Below, one piece after another: positions 18,046-27,787 of a stretch of DNA of 64,000 nt. A program made the position numbers and the translations under genes. A model generated the notes under the pieces. That model made no database searches and was not told where the DNA came from. It was given only the letters and a program-made list of their open reading frames with translations. Source of the stretch: Salinicola rhizosphaerae (GTDB lineage Bacteria > Pseudomonadota > Gammaproteobacteria > Pseudomonadales > Halomonadaceae); assembly GCF_014652715.1 (NCBI RefSeq), contig NZ_BMZI01000004.1, forward strand, positions 183,016-247,015. Reading direction: 5' to 3'. Numbering within the stretch: the first letter of the stretch is position 1; each line of letters begins with the position of its first letter.

Positions 18046-18133
18046 CGTTAAAAGCAGCCTTAGAATGCTCATTTACAACCACGTAAACTGCGCTTCTTAG
18101 GCTGCTTTTGCCTCGTCTGATCCTAGCTCGCGA
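18046..18133. repeat. Imperfect palindromic intergenic element after eno
   Basis: Arms AAAAGCAGCCTTAGAA (18050-18065) and TTCTTAGGCTGCTTTT (18094-18109) pair at 15 of 16 positions around an inner TTTAC...GTAAA pair, followed by a non-paired CCTCGTCTGATCCTAGCTCGCGAG tail. Too long-looped to be the terminator, which lies further on. The form is that of a dispersed extragenic palindromic repeat; copy number cannot be tested in this window. Confidence 0.6.
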
Positions 18134-18172
18134 GAACGCTAGAGGTCATTAAGCGCCACGCAATGGTATTGA

Positions 18173-18211
18173 AACGCAAGAAGGCCGCTCGATGAGCGGC
18201 CTTCTTGCGTT
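18173..18211. terminator. Bidirectional terminator between eno and fdxA
   Basis: Perfect 18-bp stem AACGCAAGAAGGCCGCTC / GAGCGGCCTTCTTGCGTT with a 3-nt GAT loop, between convergent eno and fdxA. Confidence 0.88.
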
Positions 18212-18256
18212 CTTCGGCTGCGAGCGTCCCATTGGCGCCATGAGGGCAGTAGCCAA

Positions 18257-18580
18257 TCAGCGTTCGAGCAGCTCGATCTTGTTCGGCTTGCCGTCCCACT
18301 CCTTGGCATCTTCCGGCGGATCTTTCTGCTCGGCGATGTTAGGCCACACTTCGGCGAGTTCGGCGTTCAGTTCGATGAACTGCTGCTGGCTTTCCGGCAG
18401 CTCGTCTTCCGAGAAGATCGCTTCGGCGGGGCACTCCGGCTCGCAGAGCGCACAGTCGATACACTCGTCCGGGTGAATGACGAGGAAGTTGGGCCCTTCG
18501 TAGAAGCAGTCCACCGGGCAGACTTCGACGCAGTCGGTGTATTTGCACTTGATGCAGTTCTCGGTGACGACGAACGTCAT
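18257..18580 (-). CDS. fdxA: 7Fe ferredoxin FdxA
   Basis: Small electron carrier with one [3Fe-4S] and one [4Fe-4S] cluster. The 107-residue protein closely resembles Azotobacter vinelandii FdI as I remember it. By that comparison Cys9, Cys17 and Cys50 hold the 3Fe cluster and Cys21, Cys40, Cys43 and Cys46 the 4Fe cluster; Cys12 and Cys25 are the conserved non-ligand cysteines. The acidic C-terminal helix region ([12 protein letters not shown]) is intact. It lies 206 bp downstream of mutS on the same strand, the conserved mutS-fdxA pairing of pseudomonad-type genomes. Confidence 0.96.
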   Translation of the reverse strand: MTFVVTENCIKCKYTDCVEVCPVDCFYEGPNFLVIHPDECIDCALCEPECPAEAIFSEDELPESQQQFIELNAELAEVWPNIAEQKDPPEDAKEWDGKPNKIELLER

Positions 18581-18786
18581 GGGTGATCTCTCCTGTTGCG
18601 GGGCTGGCCCCTCGGGTCACGGTCGCGGCGGATAATGGTAACGCTCGATAGGAATCGCCGTGTGCGACGGCGCCGCCTTGCGGTCTTCTTTGGCGCCATA
18701 TTCTAGGCGGCGCTCGCCAGCCCCGGCAAGCCGGGACTGGGAACGTCTGGGAATGGTGTTATAGCCTCACAGCGCGTGTTGCCGAG

Positions 18787-21366
18787 TCAGCGCTTGTCGC
18801 GCCACTCGTAAAGAAGCGCCAGTGCCGCGCGCGGCGTGAGCGAATCGATGTCGAGCGAGCCCAGCGCTTCGATGACCGGGTGGGGCGCAGCCGCGAAGAG
18901 ATCCGCCTGCTGAGGCTGGTTTTTCGCGTCCGCGCTGGCCGGCGACGGCAGTTCCGGCGGCTGTTCGAGCGTGGCGAGTTTTTCGCGCGCGCGGGCGATG
19001 ACGCCTTGCGGCACGCCGGCGAGCTGGGCGACCTGCAGGCCGTAGCTTTGACTGGCCGGTCCCTCCTCGACCCGGTGCATGAAGACAATGCCATCCTTGT
19101 GCTCGGCCGCCGTCAGGTGGACGTTGGCGACCGTCTCCTGCTGTTCGGCCAGCGCCGTCATCTCGAAGTAGTGGGTCGCGAATAGCGTAAAGGCGCGCTG
19201 GCCGGCCAGGTGCTCGGCGCTGGCCCAGGCCAGCGACAGGCCATCGAACGTGCTCGTGCCGCGACCGATCTCGTCCATCAGCACCAGGCTCTCGGCGGTG
19301 GCGTTATGCAGAATGCTGGCGGTTTCGGTCATCTCGACCATGAAGGTGGAGCGGCCGCCGGCGAGATCGTCGCTCGAACCGATGCGCGTGAAGATGCGAT
19401 CGACCGGGCCGATTTCGGCGCTATCCGCCGGGACGAACGAGCCGGTGTGGGCGAGCAGGGCGATCAGCGCCGCCTGGCGCATGTAGGTCGACTTGCCGCC
19501 CATGTTGGGCCCGGTGATGACCAGCATGCGACGACTGTCGTCGAGCACGAGGTCGTTGGGCACGAACGGATGCTGACTGACCTGTTCGACGACCGGATGG
19601 CGACCACCGACGATGTTGAAGCCCGGTGTCTCGAGCAGCTGCGGTCGCACGAAGTCCAGGCTCTGCGCGCGCTCGGCCAGGGCACAGAGTACGTCCAGCG
19701 CCGCCAGCGAGCGCCCCGTGGCCTGCAGCGCATCCAGCTCGGCATTGAGCGTGTCGATCAGGCTCTCGTAGAGCAGTTTCTCCCGGGCCAGTGCGCGGGA
19801 CTTGGCCGACAGCGCCTTGTCCTCGAACTTCTTGAGTTCGGGGATGATGAAGCGTTCGGCATTCTTTAGCGTCTGTCGGCGAATATAGTCGGCGGGCACC
19901 TCCCGAGCCTGAGCGCGGGGAATCTCGATAAAGTAGCCGTGGACGCGGTTGTAACCGACCTTGAGTCCGGCCAGTCCGGTGCGCTCGCGCTCGCGCGTCT
20001 CGAGCTGGACCAGATAGTCGCCGGCATGCTCGGCGAGGCCGCGATACTCGTCGAGTTCTTCATCGAAACCTTCGCGAATCACGCCGCCATCTCTCAGCAC
20101 GACCGGGGGATTGTCGAGCAGCGCCCGCGTCAGCGTATCGGACAGCGCCGGGTAGGGCCGAATGTGGCGCAAGAGATCATCGAGCGCGCTTTCGCCCTCG
20201 ATTCGCGCCAGCGCCTCCTGAAGTGCCGGCAGCACGTTGAGCGCATCGCGCAGACGCGCCAGATCGCGCGGTCGCGCGCTTCTCAGCGCCACACGGGCGA
20301 GAATGCGCTCGACATCGCCCACCTCATTGAGGGAGTCGCGAATCGGCACGTGCTGATCGCCGTCCAGCAGGAGCTGGATGGCGGCCTGGCGAGCACCGAC
20401 CTGGTCGCGATCTCGCAGCGGACGGTTGAGCCAGCGCTTGAGCAGGCGCGAGCCCATCGGTGTGACGGTCGTGTCCAGCACGCTGGCCAGCGTGTTGTCG
20501 CCGCTGCCGCCGAGGTTGATGTCGATCTCGAGGTTGCGTCGACTGGCGGCGTCGATGACCACGGCCTCGTCGCGACTCTCCACGCCGAGCGCGGTGACGT
20601 GAGGCAGGCGTGAGCGCTGCGTGTCGCGGGCGTAGTCGATCAGCACGCCGGCGGCGACCAGCGCGGTCTCGAGATGGGTACAGCCGAAACCACGCAGATC
20701 GGCCACCTGAAATTGATCGCAGAGCAGGCGGTGAGCGGTCTCCAAATCGAAGTGCCAGTCATTCTGACGGCGCAGCCCCGTGCGCTCGGCGAGAATCGGT
20801 GGCAGATCGAGGCTTTCTGCTGCCAGTAGCTCCGCGGGTTGCAGCCGATGGACCTCGGCGAGCATGTCAGCTTCGCCATCGACCTCGAGAACGTTGAAAC
20901 GCCCGCTCGAAAGTTCGAGCCACGCCAGTCCCCAGCGTTCGCCGCCGTTGGCCAGTGCGACCAGCAGATTGTCGCGACTGGCATCGAGCAGTGCTTCGTC
21001 ATGCAACGTGCCGGGCGTGACGATACGCACCACCCGCCGCTCCACGGGACCTTTGCTCGTGGCCGGATCACCGATCTGCTCGCAGATCGCCACCGACTCG
21101 CCGGACTTGACCAAGCGCGCCAGATAGGACTCGGCACTATGGTAGGGAACGCCGGCCATCGGAATCGGAGAGCCGGCAGACTGCCCGCGGGCGGTCAGCG
21201 TGATGTCGAGCAGCTGCGATGCGCGTCTGGCATCGTCAAAGAACAGCTCGTAGAAATCGCCCATGCGATAGAAGAGCAGCACGTCCGGATGTTCGCGCTT
21301 GATCTTCAGGTACTGAGCCATCATCGGGGTATGCTGAGACTTCTTGCTGGCGGCCGCGTCCTGCAT
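18787..21366 (-). CDS. mutS: DNA mismatch repair protein MutS
   Basis: Recognises base mismatches and small loops and recruits MutL. The 859-residue protein has family length. The mismatch-reading Phe-x-Glu is visible as GDFYELF (Phe38, Glu40), followed by connector, lever and clamp domains and the C-terminal ATPase with Walker [10 protein letters not shown], Walker B and the [12 protein letters not shown] signature; ATHYFEMT is the conserved H-loop region. A short non-conserved N-terminal extension precedes MMAQYLKIK. Transcribed toward fdxA and divergent, at a distance, from pncC-recA. Confidence 0.98.
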   Translation of the reverse strand: MQDAAASKKSQHTPMMAQYLKIKREHPDVLLFYRMGDFYELFFDDARRASQLLDITLTARGQSAGSPIPMAGVPYHSAESYLARLVKSGESVAICEQIGDPATSKGPVERRVVRIVTPGTLHDEALLDASRDNLLVALANGGERWGLAWLELSSGRFNVLEVDGEADMLAEVHRLQPAELLAAESLDLPPILAERTGLRRQNDWHFDLETAHRLLCDQFQVADLRGFGCTHLETALVAAGVLIDYARDTQRSRLPHVTALGVESRDEAVVIDAASRRNLEIDINLGGSGDNTLASVLDTTVTPMGSRLLKRWLNRPLRDRDQVGARQAAIQLLLDGDQHVPIRDSLNEVGDVERILARVALRSARPRDLARLRDALNVLPALQEALARIEGESALDDLLRHIRPYPALSDTLTRALLDNPPVVLRDGGVIREGFDEELDEYRGLAEHAGDYLVQLETRERERTGLAGLKVGYNRVHGYFIEIPRAQAREVPADYIRRQTLKNAERFIIPELKKFEDKALSAKSRALAREKLLYESLIDTLNAELDALQATGRSLAALDVLCALAERAQSLDFVRPQLLETPGFNIVGGRHPVVEQVSQHPFVPNDLVLDDSRRMLVITGPNMGGKSTYMRQAALIALLAHTGSFVPADSAEIGPVDRIFTRIGSSDDLAGGRSTFMVEMTETASILHNATAESLVLMDEIGRGTSTFDGLSLAWASAEHLAGQRAFTLFATHYFEMTALAEQQETVANVHLTAAEHKDGIVFMHRVEEGPASQSYGLQVAQLAGVPQGVIARAREKLATLEQPPELPSPASADAKNQPQQADLFAAAPHPVIEALGSLDIDSLTPRAALALLYEWRDKR

Positions 21367-21491
21367 GGCTGAAAGTGTTGCTCCGTTACGGTGAGGAGGT
21401 CATGATCGGCGCGCCGGAAGACGGCGGCGCTGCGTAGGTTATCATGGGCTCCGCCGGCCGACACGACCGCTCGAGCGCGGGTCGGCGTGGC

Positions 21492-21686
21492 TCAGCTATC
21501 GCTGACCGCCCCCGCCGCGCTGGCGTCCCGAAAGGGCGCTCGGCGATTGGCTTCCGGCGCTCCGGGGACGAAGACGGTTTCACAGTCGAAACAGAAATAG
21601 CGGCGCCTGAGTCGAAGGATGCGGGCGTGCAGGGGGCGCTTGAGACGCTGAGAGGCATAGCTGCCACAGCGAGTACAGCAAGGCAT
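21492..21686 (-). CDS. Small zinc-ribbon protein, 64 residues
   Basis: I do not recognise a named family. The ATG at 21686 is chosen because AGGAGA lies 8 nt upstream; a longer frame to 21764 has no such site. The protein starts MPCCTRCGS and has a C-x2-C...C-x2-C pattern (Cys4, Cys7, Cys32, Cys35), the geometry of a single zinc ribbon, with an Arg/Lys-rich stretch between the pairs (residues 14-29) that could contact nucleic acid. The last 20 residues are low-complexity. It lies 125 bp upstream of mutS on the same strand and may share its transcript. Confidence 0.68.
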   Translation of the reverse strand: MPCCTRCGSYASQRLKRPLHARILRLRRRYFCFDCETVFVPGAPEANRRAPFRDASAAGAVSDS

Positions 21687-21945
21687 GGGTCGATCTCCTG
21701 GCCAATGTAAACGATGTTTCAAGATAGATACTGGCACTAACGGCGCAATTAAATAAGAAAACAAGAATATTCCGTGTGAATATTTGTTTTGTTATTGCAT
21801 TTATTCGTTTCGGTGAATTTCCGGCTTCGATCTCCCGAGGGCGCTTCGGCTCCAGGTCTCATGCCTAAAGTCGCAGGGATTTCAGCCTGGGCTTTGGCTA
21901 CCGGCGGGTTACAGTGTGCTAAATCAGCATCTGGAGACCTGGTTC

Positions 21946-22131
21946 ATGGCTCGTTTGGTGCTTAACCACTTAAGCGATTCGACCTTTCGCCTGCTCGCTA
22001 TCGAAGCCAACAAGCGCAACGTCAATGTGAGCGAACTGGCTGTCGTGCTGCTGGAGATTGCCGTGGCTGATCTGGCTGCGCGTCATGCCGAGCCGTCTTC
22101 GTTCGGCACTGGCCCTGACGAGTCGAATTGA
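21946..22131 (+). CDS. Ribbon-helix-helix-like small protein (orphan)
   Basis: A 61-residue protein whose first 45 residues fit the Arc/FitA-type ribbon-helix-helix fold: a short strand (ARLVLNHL), helix A (SDSTFRLLAIEANKRN) and, after a turn, helix B (NVSELAVVLLEIAVADL). Such domains dimerise and bind operator DNA, often as antitoxins. No toxin ORF (PIN, RelE or similar) is adjacent, and the C terminus is a short acidic tail. The ATG at 21946 has a GGAG about 11 nt upstream; an in-frame start at 21916 is less supported. The upstream 200 bp are AT-rich for this genome. Confidence 0.62.
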   Translation: MARLVLNHLSDSTFRLLAIEANKRNVNVSELAVVLLEIAVADLAARHAEPSSFGTGPDESN

Positions 22132-22310
22132 CTGACCGCGTCTTTCTCGATTCGCACTGCCTGCTTCGGTGATCCTTGCCGATCCAGAACCCGCTGGTAA
22201 TCTGTTCCGCGGATCCAATGAATAGCCATCGTTGCCCGTTTTCCGCGGTGGCTCCGACACGGGGACGTCATCGCCCCGTAACCGAATGGCAGATATCCAG
22301 GGTGCATCCC

Positions 22311-22829
22311 ATGAGCGCTATAACGACTTTGCCCGATGCCATCTCGGTGGGCAGCGACATCCTCTCGGTTCGGCTCGGTGAGGCGTGTCGAGCTCGGGGC
22401 GTCCAGCTCACCACCGCGGAGTCCTGCACCGGAGGCGGGGTTGCCAGTGCGATCACTGATGTCGCCGGTAGCTCTGCCTATTTCGAGACGGGCTACGTGA
22501 CTTATTCCAACGCGGCCAAACAGCGCCTGCTCGGCGTCGGCGATGAAACGCTGAGTCTTTGCGGTGCGGTCAGCGCCGAGACGGTCCGCGAAATGGTCGC
22601 CGGTGCTTGCCGGGATAGCGGTGCTGGGCTGGGGGTCGCGATCAGTGGTGTCGCCGGCCCGGGCGGCGGCAGCGCGGAAAAACCGGTCGGCACGGTCTGG
22701 TTCGCCTGGGGTGACGAGCGATCGCAGACGACTCGCTGCTATCGACTGTCCGGTAATCGGCAGCAGGTCAGAGAGGTCGCCGTTGCGCTGGCGCTCCACG
22801 GTCTATTGGAACAACTCGATGCTGGCTGA
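22311..22829 (+). CDS. pncC: Nicotinamide-nucleotide amidohydrolase PncC (CinA C-terminal domain)
   Basis: Deamidates NMN to nicotinate mononucleotide in pyridine nucleotide recycling. The 172-residue product is the stand-alone CinA C-terminal domain: AESCTGGGVASAIT carries the catalytic Ser region and GVAGPGGGSAEKPVGTVWFA is the signature. The N-terminal MoaB-like domain of full CinA is absent, as in E. coli YgaD. An AGGGTG ribosome site precedes the ATG at 22311; longer in-frame starts lack one. It lies upstream of recA on the same strand, a conserved order. Confidence 0.94.
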   Translation: MSAITTLPDAISVGSDILSVRLGEACRARGVQLTTAESCTGGGVASAITDVAGSSAYFETGYVTYSNAAKQRLLGVGDETLSLCGAVSAETVREMVAGACRDSGAGLGVAISGVAGPGGGSAEKPVGTVWFAWGDERSQTTRCYRLSGNRQQVREVAVALALHGLLEQLDAG

Positions 22830-22912
22830 TTCCCGCGTGCGGTGAGGACGGTGAGCTCGGAGATAGAAAATCGCGGTACGGGGATAGTCGGGCAGGCAAT
22901 TATTCGCCATAC

Positions 22913-22932
22913 TACTGGCTAGCCATACAGTA
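22913..22932 (+). promoter_or_regulatory. LexA (SOS) box of recA
   Basis: CTGG-N8-ACAG with symmetric TA flanks, one mismatch from the canonical CTGT-N8-ACAG, about 80 bp before the recA ATG. As in E. coli, the right half of the box abuts a TAT sequence suited to a -10 element, so LexA would block RNA polymerase directly. Confidence 0.8.
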
Positions 22933-23010
22933 TGCGGAGCGTGCGCCCATGAGCCGATATCGGCAGGGCGAGCGTTTCTTCTCATCCCTGCGCACTCATA
23001 GGAGACCTTC

Positions 23011-24081
23011 ATGGCACAGGACGAAAACCGCAGCAAGGCACTCAATGCGGCTTTGTCACAGATCGACCGCCAATTCGGCAAAGGCACCGTGATGCGTCTG
23101 GGAGATACGCCGCGAACCGCGGTACCGGTCGTGTCGACGGGGTCGCTGGGGCTGGATATTGCGCTTGGCGTGGGCGGTCTGCCTTATGGGCGCGTCGTCG
23201 AAATCTTCGGGCCGGAATCTTCCGGTAAAACCACGCTGACGCTCTCCGTGATCGCGCAGGCGCAGAAGGATGGCAAGACCTGCGCCTTCGTCGATGCCGA
23301 GCACGCGCTCGACCCGAGCTATGCCGAGAAACTAGGCGTCGATCTCGACGAGTTGCTGGTTTCGCAGCCGGATACCGGCGAGCAGGCGCTCGAGATCTGC
23401 GACATGCTGGTTCGCTCCGGCGGCGTCGACGTGATCATCATCGACTCCGTGGCGGCGCTGACGCCGCGCGCCGAGATCGAAGGCGAGATGGGCGACTCCC
23501 ACGTCGGCCTGCAGGCGCGTCTGATGTCGCAGGCACTGCGCAAGATCACCGGCAACATCAAGAACGCCAACTGCATGGTGGTCTTCATCAACCAGATCCG
23601 CATGAAGATCGGCGTGATGTTCGGCAGTCCCGAAACGACCACCGGCGGTAACGCGCTCAAGTTCTACTCCAGTGTTCGTCTCGACATTCGCCGTATCGGC
23701 TCGGTCAAGCAGGGCGATGAAGTGACCGGCAACGAAACGCGCGTCAAGGTGGTCAAGAACAAGGTCGCGCCGCCGTTCCGCCAATCCGAGTTTCAGATTC
23801 TCTATGGCAAGGGGATCTACCATGCCGGTGAGGTGATCGATCTCGGCGTGCAGTGCAATCTGGTCGATAAGGCCGGTGCCTGGTACAGCTACCAGGGCAG
23901 CAAGATCGGCCAGGGCAAGGCCAACGCCGCACAGTATCTGGAAGAGCATCCGGAGATCATGAAAGAGATCGAGGATCAGATTCGCGCGCAGCTGCTTGCC
24001 GTACCGGCGCCGAAGGAGAAAGAGAAGGCTGCCGACGCGGCCGTCGCCGAGGGCGACGATGCCGGTGACTCGCTGCTGTAG
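23011..24081 (+). CDS. recA: Recombinase RecA
   Basis: Forms the nucleoprotein filament for homologous recombination and acts as co-protease for LexA-type autocleavage. The 356-residue protein has Walker [10 protein letters not shown] (near 67-75), Walker [11 protein letters not shown], the L1/L2 DNA loops and the [11 protein letters not shown] segment, ending in a typical acidic tail. AGGAGACC precedes the ATG. A LexA box lies upstream. The stop is followed within 11 bp by a 14-bp repeat array rather than an obvious terminator hairpin, and then by recX. Confidence 0.99.
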   Translation: MAQDENRSKALNAALSQIDRQFGKGTVMRLGDTPRTAVPVVSTGSLGLDIALGVGGLPYGRVVEIFGPESSGKTTLTLSVIAQAQKDGKTCAFVDAEHALDPSYAEKLGVDLDELLVSQPDTGEQALEICDMLVRSGGVDVIIIDSVAALTPRAEIEGEMGDSHVGLQARLMSQALRKITGNIKNANCMVVFINQIRMKIGVMFGSPETTTGGNALKFYSSVRLDIRRIGSVKQGDEVTGNETRVKVVKNKVAPPFRQSEFQILYGKGIYHAGEVIDLGVQCNLVDKAGAWYSYQGSKIGQGKANAAQYLEEHPEIMKEIEDQIRAQLLAVPAPKEKEKAADAAVAEGDDAGDSLL

Positions 24082-24091
24082 TCAGAAGCAT

Positions 24092-24189
24092 GACTTCGAG
24101 AGCAAGAACCTGGAAGCCCGAACCTGGAAGCCCGAACCTGAAAGCCTGAGCCAGAGGATGTGAGCCACAGAACGTGAACCATAGAACGA
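24092..24189. repeat. 14-bp tandem array between recA and recX (seven units)
   Basis: Units start at 24092, 24106, 24120, 24134, 24148, 24162 and 24176, each exactly 14 bp. Units 2 and 3 are identical (GAACCTGGAAGCCC), unit 4 differs at two positions, and the outer units are progressively degraded around GA-CC--GAA. The period is not a multiple of three and the array fills most of the recA-recX gap, where E. coli has an attenuating hairpin. Confidence 0.88.
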
Positions 24190-24243
24190 GCTGACACGCG
24201 GCGAACCGTCAGTGGGCGCGCCGCTGGCCATGATGGAAAACTG

Positions 24244-24696
24244 ATGACGCAGAACGCCGAACCCGACCCGCGCGAGATCGCCATTCAATTTCTGGCACGG
24301 CGAGAGTACTCTCGAGCCGAACTCGCGCAGCGACTGAGCGACAAGGGCGTAGCCGCAGAAGCGGTCGCGCCAGCGCTCGATGCGCTGTCCGCCGATGGGC
24401 TGCAGTCGGATGAACGCTTTGCCGAAGTTTTCGTGCGCTCACGCATCGCGCGTGGGCAGGGGCCGGTCAAGGTGCGCGCCGACATACGCACCCGTGGCAT
24501 CGACGATGCGCTGGTCGGCCTGGCGCTGGAGGCCGAAGCGCCCGACTGGCAAGAGCTGGCGTGTCATGCGCTGGCCAAGCGCTTCGATGGGCCCGGGGCG
24601 ACGCCGCGTGAGCGAGCCAGGCGGGAGCGTTTCCTCGCCGGGCGGGGCTTTGAATTCGATCACGTTCGTCACGCCATGAAATACGCCTGGGGGTGA
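24244..24696 (+). CDS. recX: Regulatory protein RecX
   Basis: Binds the RecA filament and limits its activity. The 150-residue protein is built from three-helix repeats; visible hallmarks are LARREYSRAELAQRL (near 16-30), DERFAEVFVRSRIARGQGPVKVRADIRTRGI and the C-terminal RERARRERFLAGRGFEFDHVRHA pattern. The ATG overlaps the stop of a four-codon ORF (MMEN, 24230-24244 region; TGATG), hinting at re-initiation. It is flanked by short tandem arrays on both sides. Confidence 0.93.
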   Translation: MTQNAEPDPREIAIQFLARREYSRAELAQRLSDKGVAAEAVAPALDALSADGLQSDERFAEVFVRSRIARGQGPVKVRADIRTRGIDDALVGLALEAEAPDWQELACHALAKRFDGPGATPRERARRERFLAGRGFEFDHVRHAMKYAWG

Positions 24697-25120
24697 ACGT
24701 CTGCCGCCGCGAGGCGCTATTTTCCAGTCGGCTTACCCGCTGGCTCTCTCCACCGAGCCTTTTCTCGATCAGGTTTTTTCTAGACCAAGCTTTCTCTCGA
24801 CCAGACTTTCTCTCCGCTGAACTCCCTCTTTCCGCCGAGCTCTCTCTCGATCCTGCCGCCATGACGTCCTGCAGCGGCGCCTGCCACTCAAGCCGTCGGC
24901 AGCCGGCCCGCCTTTAACCGAGACGAGCAGTCGCCATCGCATTCACGGCGAATCCTGGCGACACTGGGTGTCGCACTCGACAGACTGGCCGCCGCCTACG
25001 TTATACTAACGCGCTTTGCGATGGCCCGGAGCCGCAGTCAATGCGGCTTCGTTGCCCGGTTTTTGCGTCGCCACGAGGTCCGTTCGCCGCCGTGGGCACG
25101 CCTACTGCCACGGATTTGTC
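24697..25120. other. recX-alaS gap (no gene seen)
   Basis: The first part holds the 16-bp array. A -10-like TATACT at 25002-25007, with TCGACA at 24977-24982 (19-bp spacer), is the likely alaS promoter. Minus-strand ORFs here are compositionally odd echoes of the repeat and are not credited. Confidence 0.6.
24742..24856. repeat. 16-bp degenerate tandem array after recX
   Basis: The core CTCGA or a variant recurs at 24764, 24780, 24796 and 24812 (16 bp steps), then at 24846 after one 16-bp and one 18-bp step; a further weak unit precedes at 24748. The best units read TTTCTCTCGACCAGAC. The array is strongly pyrimidine-rich on the plus strand. It is the second such array around recX, with a different unit from the first. 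Confidence 0.75.
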
Positions 25121-27724
25121 ATGAAAAGTGCAGATATCAGACAGGCTTTCCTGAGTTACTTCGAGGAGCGCGGACACACCATCGTGCCTTCCGCCTCTCT
25201 GGTACCGGAGAACGACCCGACCCTCCTGTTCACCAACGCCGGCATGGTGCCGTTCAAGGATGTGTTCCTCGGGCGTGACCCAAGGCCCTACGTTCGGGCG
25301 ACATCGGCCCAGCGCTGCGTGCGAGCCGGTGGCAAGCACAATGATCTGGACAATGTCGGCTACACCGCGCGTCATCACACCTTCTTCGAGATGATGGGCA
25401 ATTTCAGCTTCGGTGACTACTTCAAGACCGATGCGATTCGCTTTGCCTGGACGTTCATCACCGAAGTGCTCGGCCTGCCGAAAGACCGTCTCTGGGTCAC
25501 GGTGCACATCAGCGACGACGAGGCCGCGAAGATCTGGACCGACGATATCGGTGTCGACCCGGCGCGGATGTCACGTCTGGACGAGGACAACTTCTGGCAG
25601 ATGGGCGATACCGGCCCTTGCGGTCCGTGCTCCGAGATCTTCTACGACCACGGGCCCGAAGTCTGGGGCGGCCCGCCGGGAAGCCCGGAAGAGGACGGCG
25701 ATCGCTATATCGAGGTGTGGAACCTCGTCTTCATGCAGTTCGATCGCGATGCTTCCGGCAAGATGAATCCGCTGCCCAAGCCGTCGATCGACACCGGCAT
25801 GGGGCTGGAGCGCATGGCCGCCGTCATGCAGGGGGTGCACTCCAACTACGAGATCGATCTGTTCCAGAACCTCTTGAAGGCAGCGGCCGAGCTGACCGGC
25901 CACGCCGACATCTCGACGCCGTCGCTGCGCGTCATCGCCGACCATATTCGTTCCTGCGCGTTTCTGATCGTGGATGGTGTTCTGCCGTCCAACGAAGGGC
26001 GGGGCTATGTGCTACGACGCATCATTCGCCGTGCGATTCGTCATGGCCACAAGTTCGGCGCGACCGAGCCTTTCTTCCACAAGCTGGTCGCCGCGCTGGA
26101 TGCCGAAATGGGCGAGGCCTATCCGGAACTGCGCCAGATGCGCGAGCAGATCGAGCGGGTGCTGCTGAAAGAGGAACAGCAGTTCGCGCGGACGCTGGAT
26201 CATGGCATGGGCCTGCTCGAGGAGGCGCTCTCGTCGCTTAAGGGCGACGTGCTGGCCGGCGAAACGATCTTCAAGCTCTACGATACCTACGGGTTTCCTT
26301 ATGATCTGACGGCCGATGTCTGCCGTGAACGCGGCGTGACGCTGGACGAGGCTGGCTTCGAGCGCGAACTACAGGCGCAGCGTGAGCGGGCTCGGGCCGC
26401 CAGTCAGTTCGGCGGTGACTACGGCGCGGCGCTCGAGCTCGAAGGGGCGACCACGTTTACCGGCTACGATCGTCTCGAGGACAGCGCGACCGTCACGGCG
26501 ATCGTCGACAGTGAAGGCAATCCGCTGGCTTCGTTGGAAGCCGACAGAAAAGGCGTGGTCGTGCTCGACCGGACGCCGTTTTACGGTGAATCCGGCGGCC
26601 AGGTCGGCGACTCCGGCTATCTGCTCGTGGCGGGTGGTCGTTTTCAGGTGACCGATACGCGCAAGCAGGCTGGCCACCATCTCCACGAAGGCGTGATGCT
26701 CGAGGGGGCTCTTTCGGTCGGTGATTCGGTGACGCCGCAGGTCGACCCGGCGCTGCGCCTGGCGACCATGCGCAACCACTCCGCAACGCACCTGCTGCAC
26801 GAGGCGCTGCGTCAGACGCTGGGCGATCACGTCCAGCAGAAAGGATCCCTGGTCAGCGCGGAGCGACTGCGTTTCGATTTCAGCCATTACGAGGCGGTGA
26901 CGCCTGATCAACTGGCGAAGATCGAGTGCATCGTCAATGCTCAGGTCCTGGCCAATGCGCCGACCCAGGTCGAGGAGATGACGCTGGAGCAGGCCAAGGC
27001 ACGAGGCGCCCGCGCCCTGTTCGAGGCGAAGTATGCCGATAGCGTCCGCGTGTTGACGATCGGCAGCGACGACTTCTCGATCGAGCTCTGCGGCGGCACG
27101 CATGTGGCTCGCAGTGGCGATATCGGTCCGTTCCACATTGTCGGTGAATCCGGCACGGCCGCGGGTATTCGGCGGATCGAGGCGGTCACCGGCGAGGGCG
27201 CGCTGGCTTGGTTCCATGCCCAGGAGCAGGAGCTCAATGCGGTCGGCGAACGCCTGAAAGCCAAGCCGGACCAGATTGTCGAGCGCCTGGATGGCCTGCT
27301 CGAGCGTCAGCGCGGCCTGGAGAAGGAACTCGAGCGTCTCAAGTCGAAGCTGGCCAGCGCTGCCGGTGACGACCTGCTGTCCCAGGCTCAGGACGTGGCC
27401 GGTATTCGCGTGCTGGCGACGCGGGTCGAGGGGATTTCCGGCAAGGAGCTGCGCGGCCTTCACGACCAGCTCAAGCAGAAGCTCAAATCCGGCGCTCTAG
27501 TGCTGGCTGCCGTCCAGGAAGGCAAGGTCAGTCTGATTGCCGGCGTGACCGATGATCTAACGGCTAGACTGAAAGCCGGTGAGCTGGTGAATCACGTTGC
27601 CGCCCAGGTCGGCGGCAAGGGCGGCGGCCGCGCCGACATGGCGCAGGCGGGAGGCAGTGATCCCGCGGCGGTACCGGCGGCGCTGGAGAGCGTCCCGGAC
27701 TGGGTCGCGCAGCGGCTCGGCTAA
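25121..27724 (+). CDS. alaS: Alanyl-tRNA synthetase AlaS
   Basis: Charges tRNA-Ala and edits mischarged Ser/Gly. The start at 25121 ([19 protein letters not shown]) matches the family start; an upstream in-frame extension to 25016 is rejected. The 867 residues cover the class II catalytic core (motif region [32 protein letters not shown]), the editing domain with its zinc site ([11 protein letters not shown] and [13 protein letters not shown]) and the C-Ala oligomerisation domain. The ribosome site is weak. Position between recX and lysC-csrA is conserved in gammaproteobacteria. Confidence 0.97.
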   Translation: MKSADIRQAFLSYFEERGHTIVPSASLVPENDPTLLFTNAGMVPFKDVFLGRDPRPYVRATSAQRCVRAGGKHNDLDNVGYTARHHTFFEMMGNFSFGDYFKTDAIRFAWTFITEVLGLPKDRLWVTVHISDDEAAKIWTDDIGVDPARMSRLDEDNFWQMGDTGPCGPCSEIFYDHGPEVWGGPPGSPEEDGDRYIEVWNLVFMQFDRDASGKMNPLPKPSIDTGMGLERMAAVMQGVHSNYEIDLFQNLLKAAAELTGHADISTPSLRVIADHIRSCAFLIVDGVLPSNEGRGYVLRRIIRRAIRHGHKFGATEPFFHKLVAALDAEMGEAYPELRQMREQIERVLLKEEQQFARTLDHGMGLLEEALSSLKGDVLAGETIFKLYDTYGFPYDLTADVCRERGVTLDEAGFERELQAQRERARAASQFGGDYGAALELEGATTFTGYDRLEDSATVTAIVDSEGNPLASLEADRKGVVVLDRTPFYGESGGQVGDSGYLLVAGGRFQVTDTRKQAGHHLHEGVMLEGALSVGDSVTPQVDPALRLATMRNHSATHLLHEALRQTLGDHVQQKGSLVSAERLRFDFSHYEAVTPDQLAKIECIVNAQVLANAPTQVEEMTLEQAKARGARALFEAKYADSVRVLTIGSDDFSIELCGGTHVARSGDIGPFHIVGESGTAAGIRRIEAVTGEGALAWFHAQEQELNAVGERLKAKPDQIVERLDGLLERQRGLEKELERLKSKLASAAGDDLLSQAQDVAGIRVLATRVEGISGKELRGLHDQLKQKLKSGALVLAAVQEGKVSLIAGVTDDLTARLKAGELVNHVAAQVGGKGGGRADMAQAGGSDPAAVPAALESVPDWVAQRLG

Positions 27725-27787
27725 ATGCATTCCGACTGGCGCGTAAGGCGCTCCGGTCGATAACGCAAGGGAGCGACAGACAGACTC

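Noticed and set aside
24082..24288. Minus-strand ORFs across the recA-recX array
   Set aside because: Products of the periodic sequence; a 14-bp period cycles through all frames and creates repetitive but meaningless peptides.
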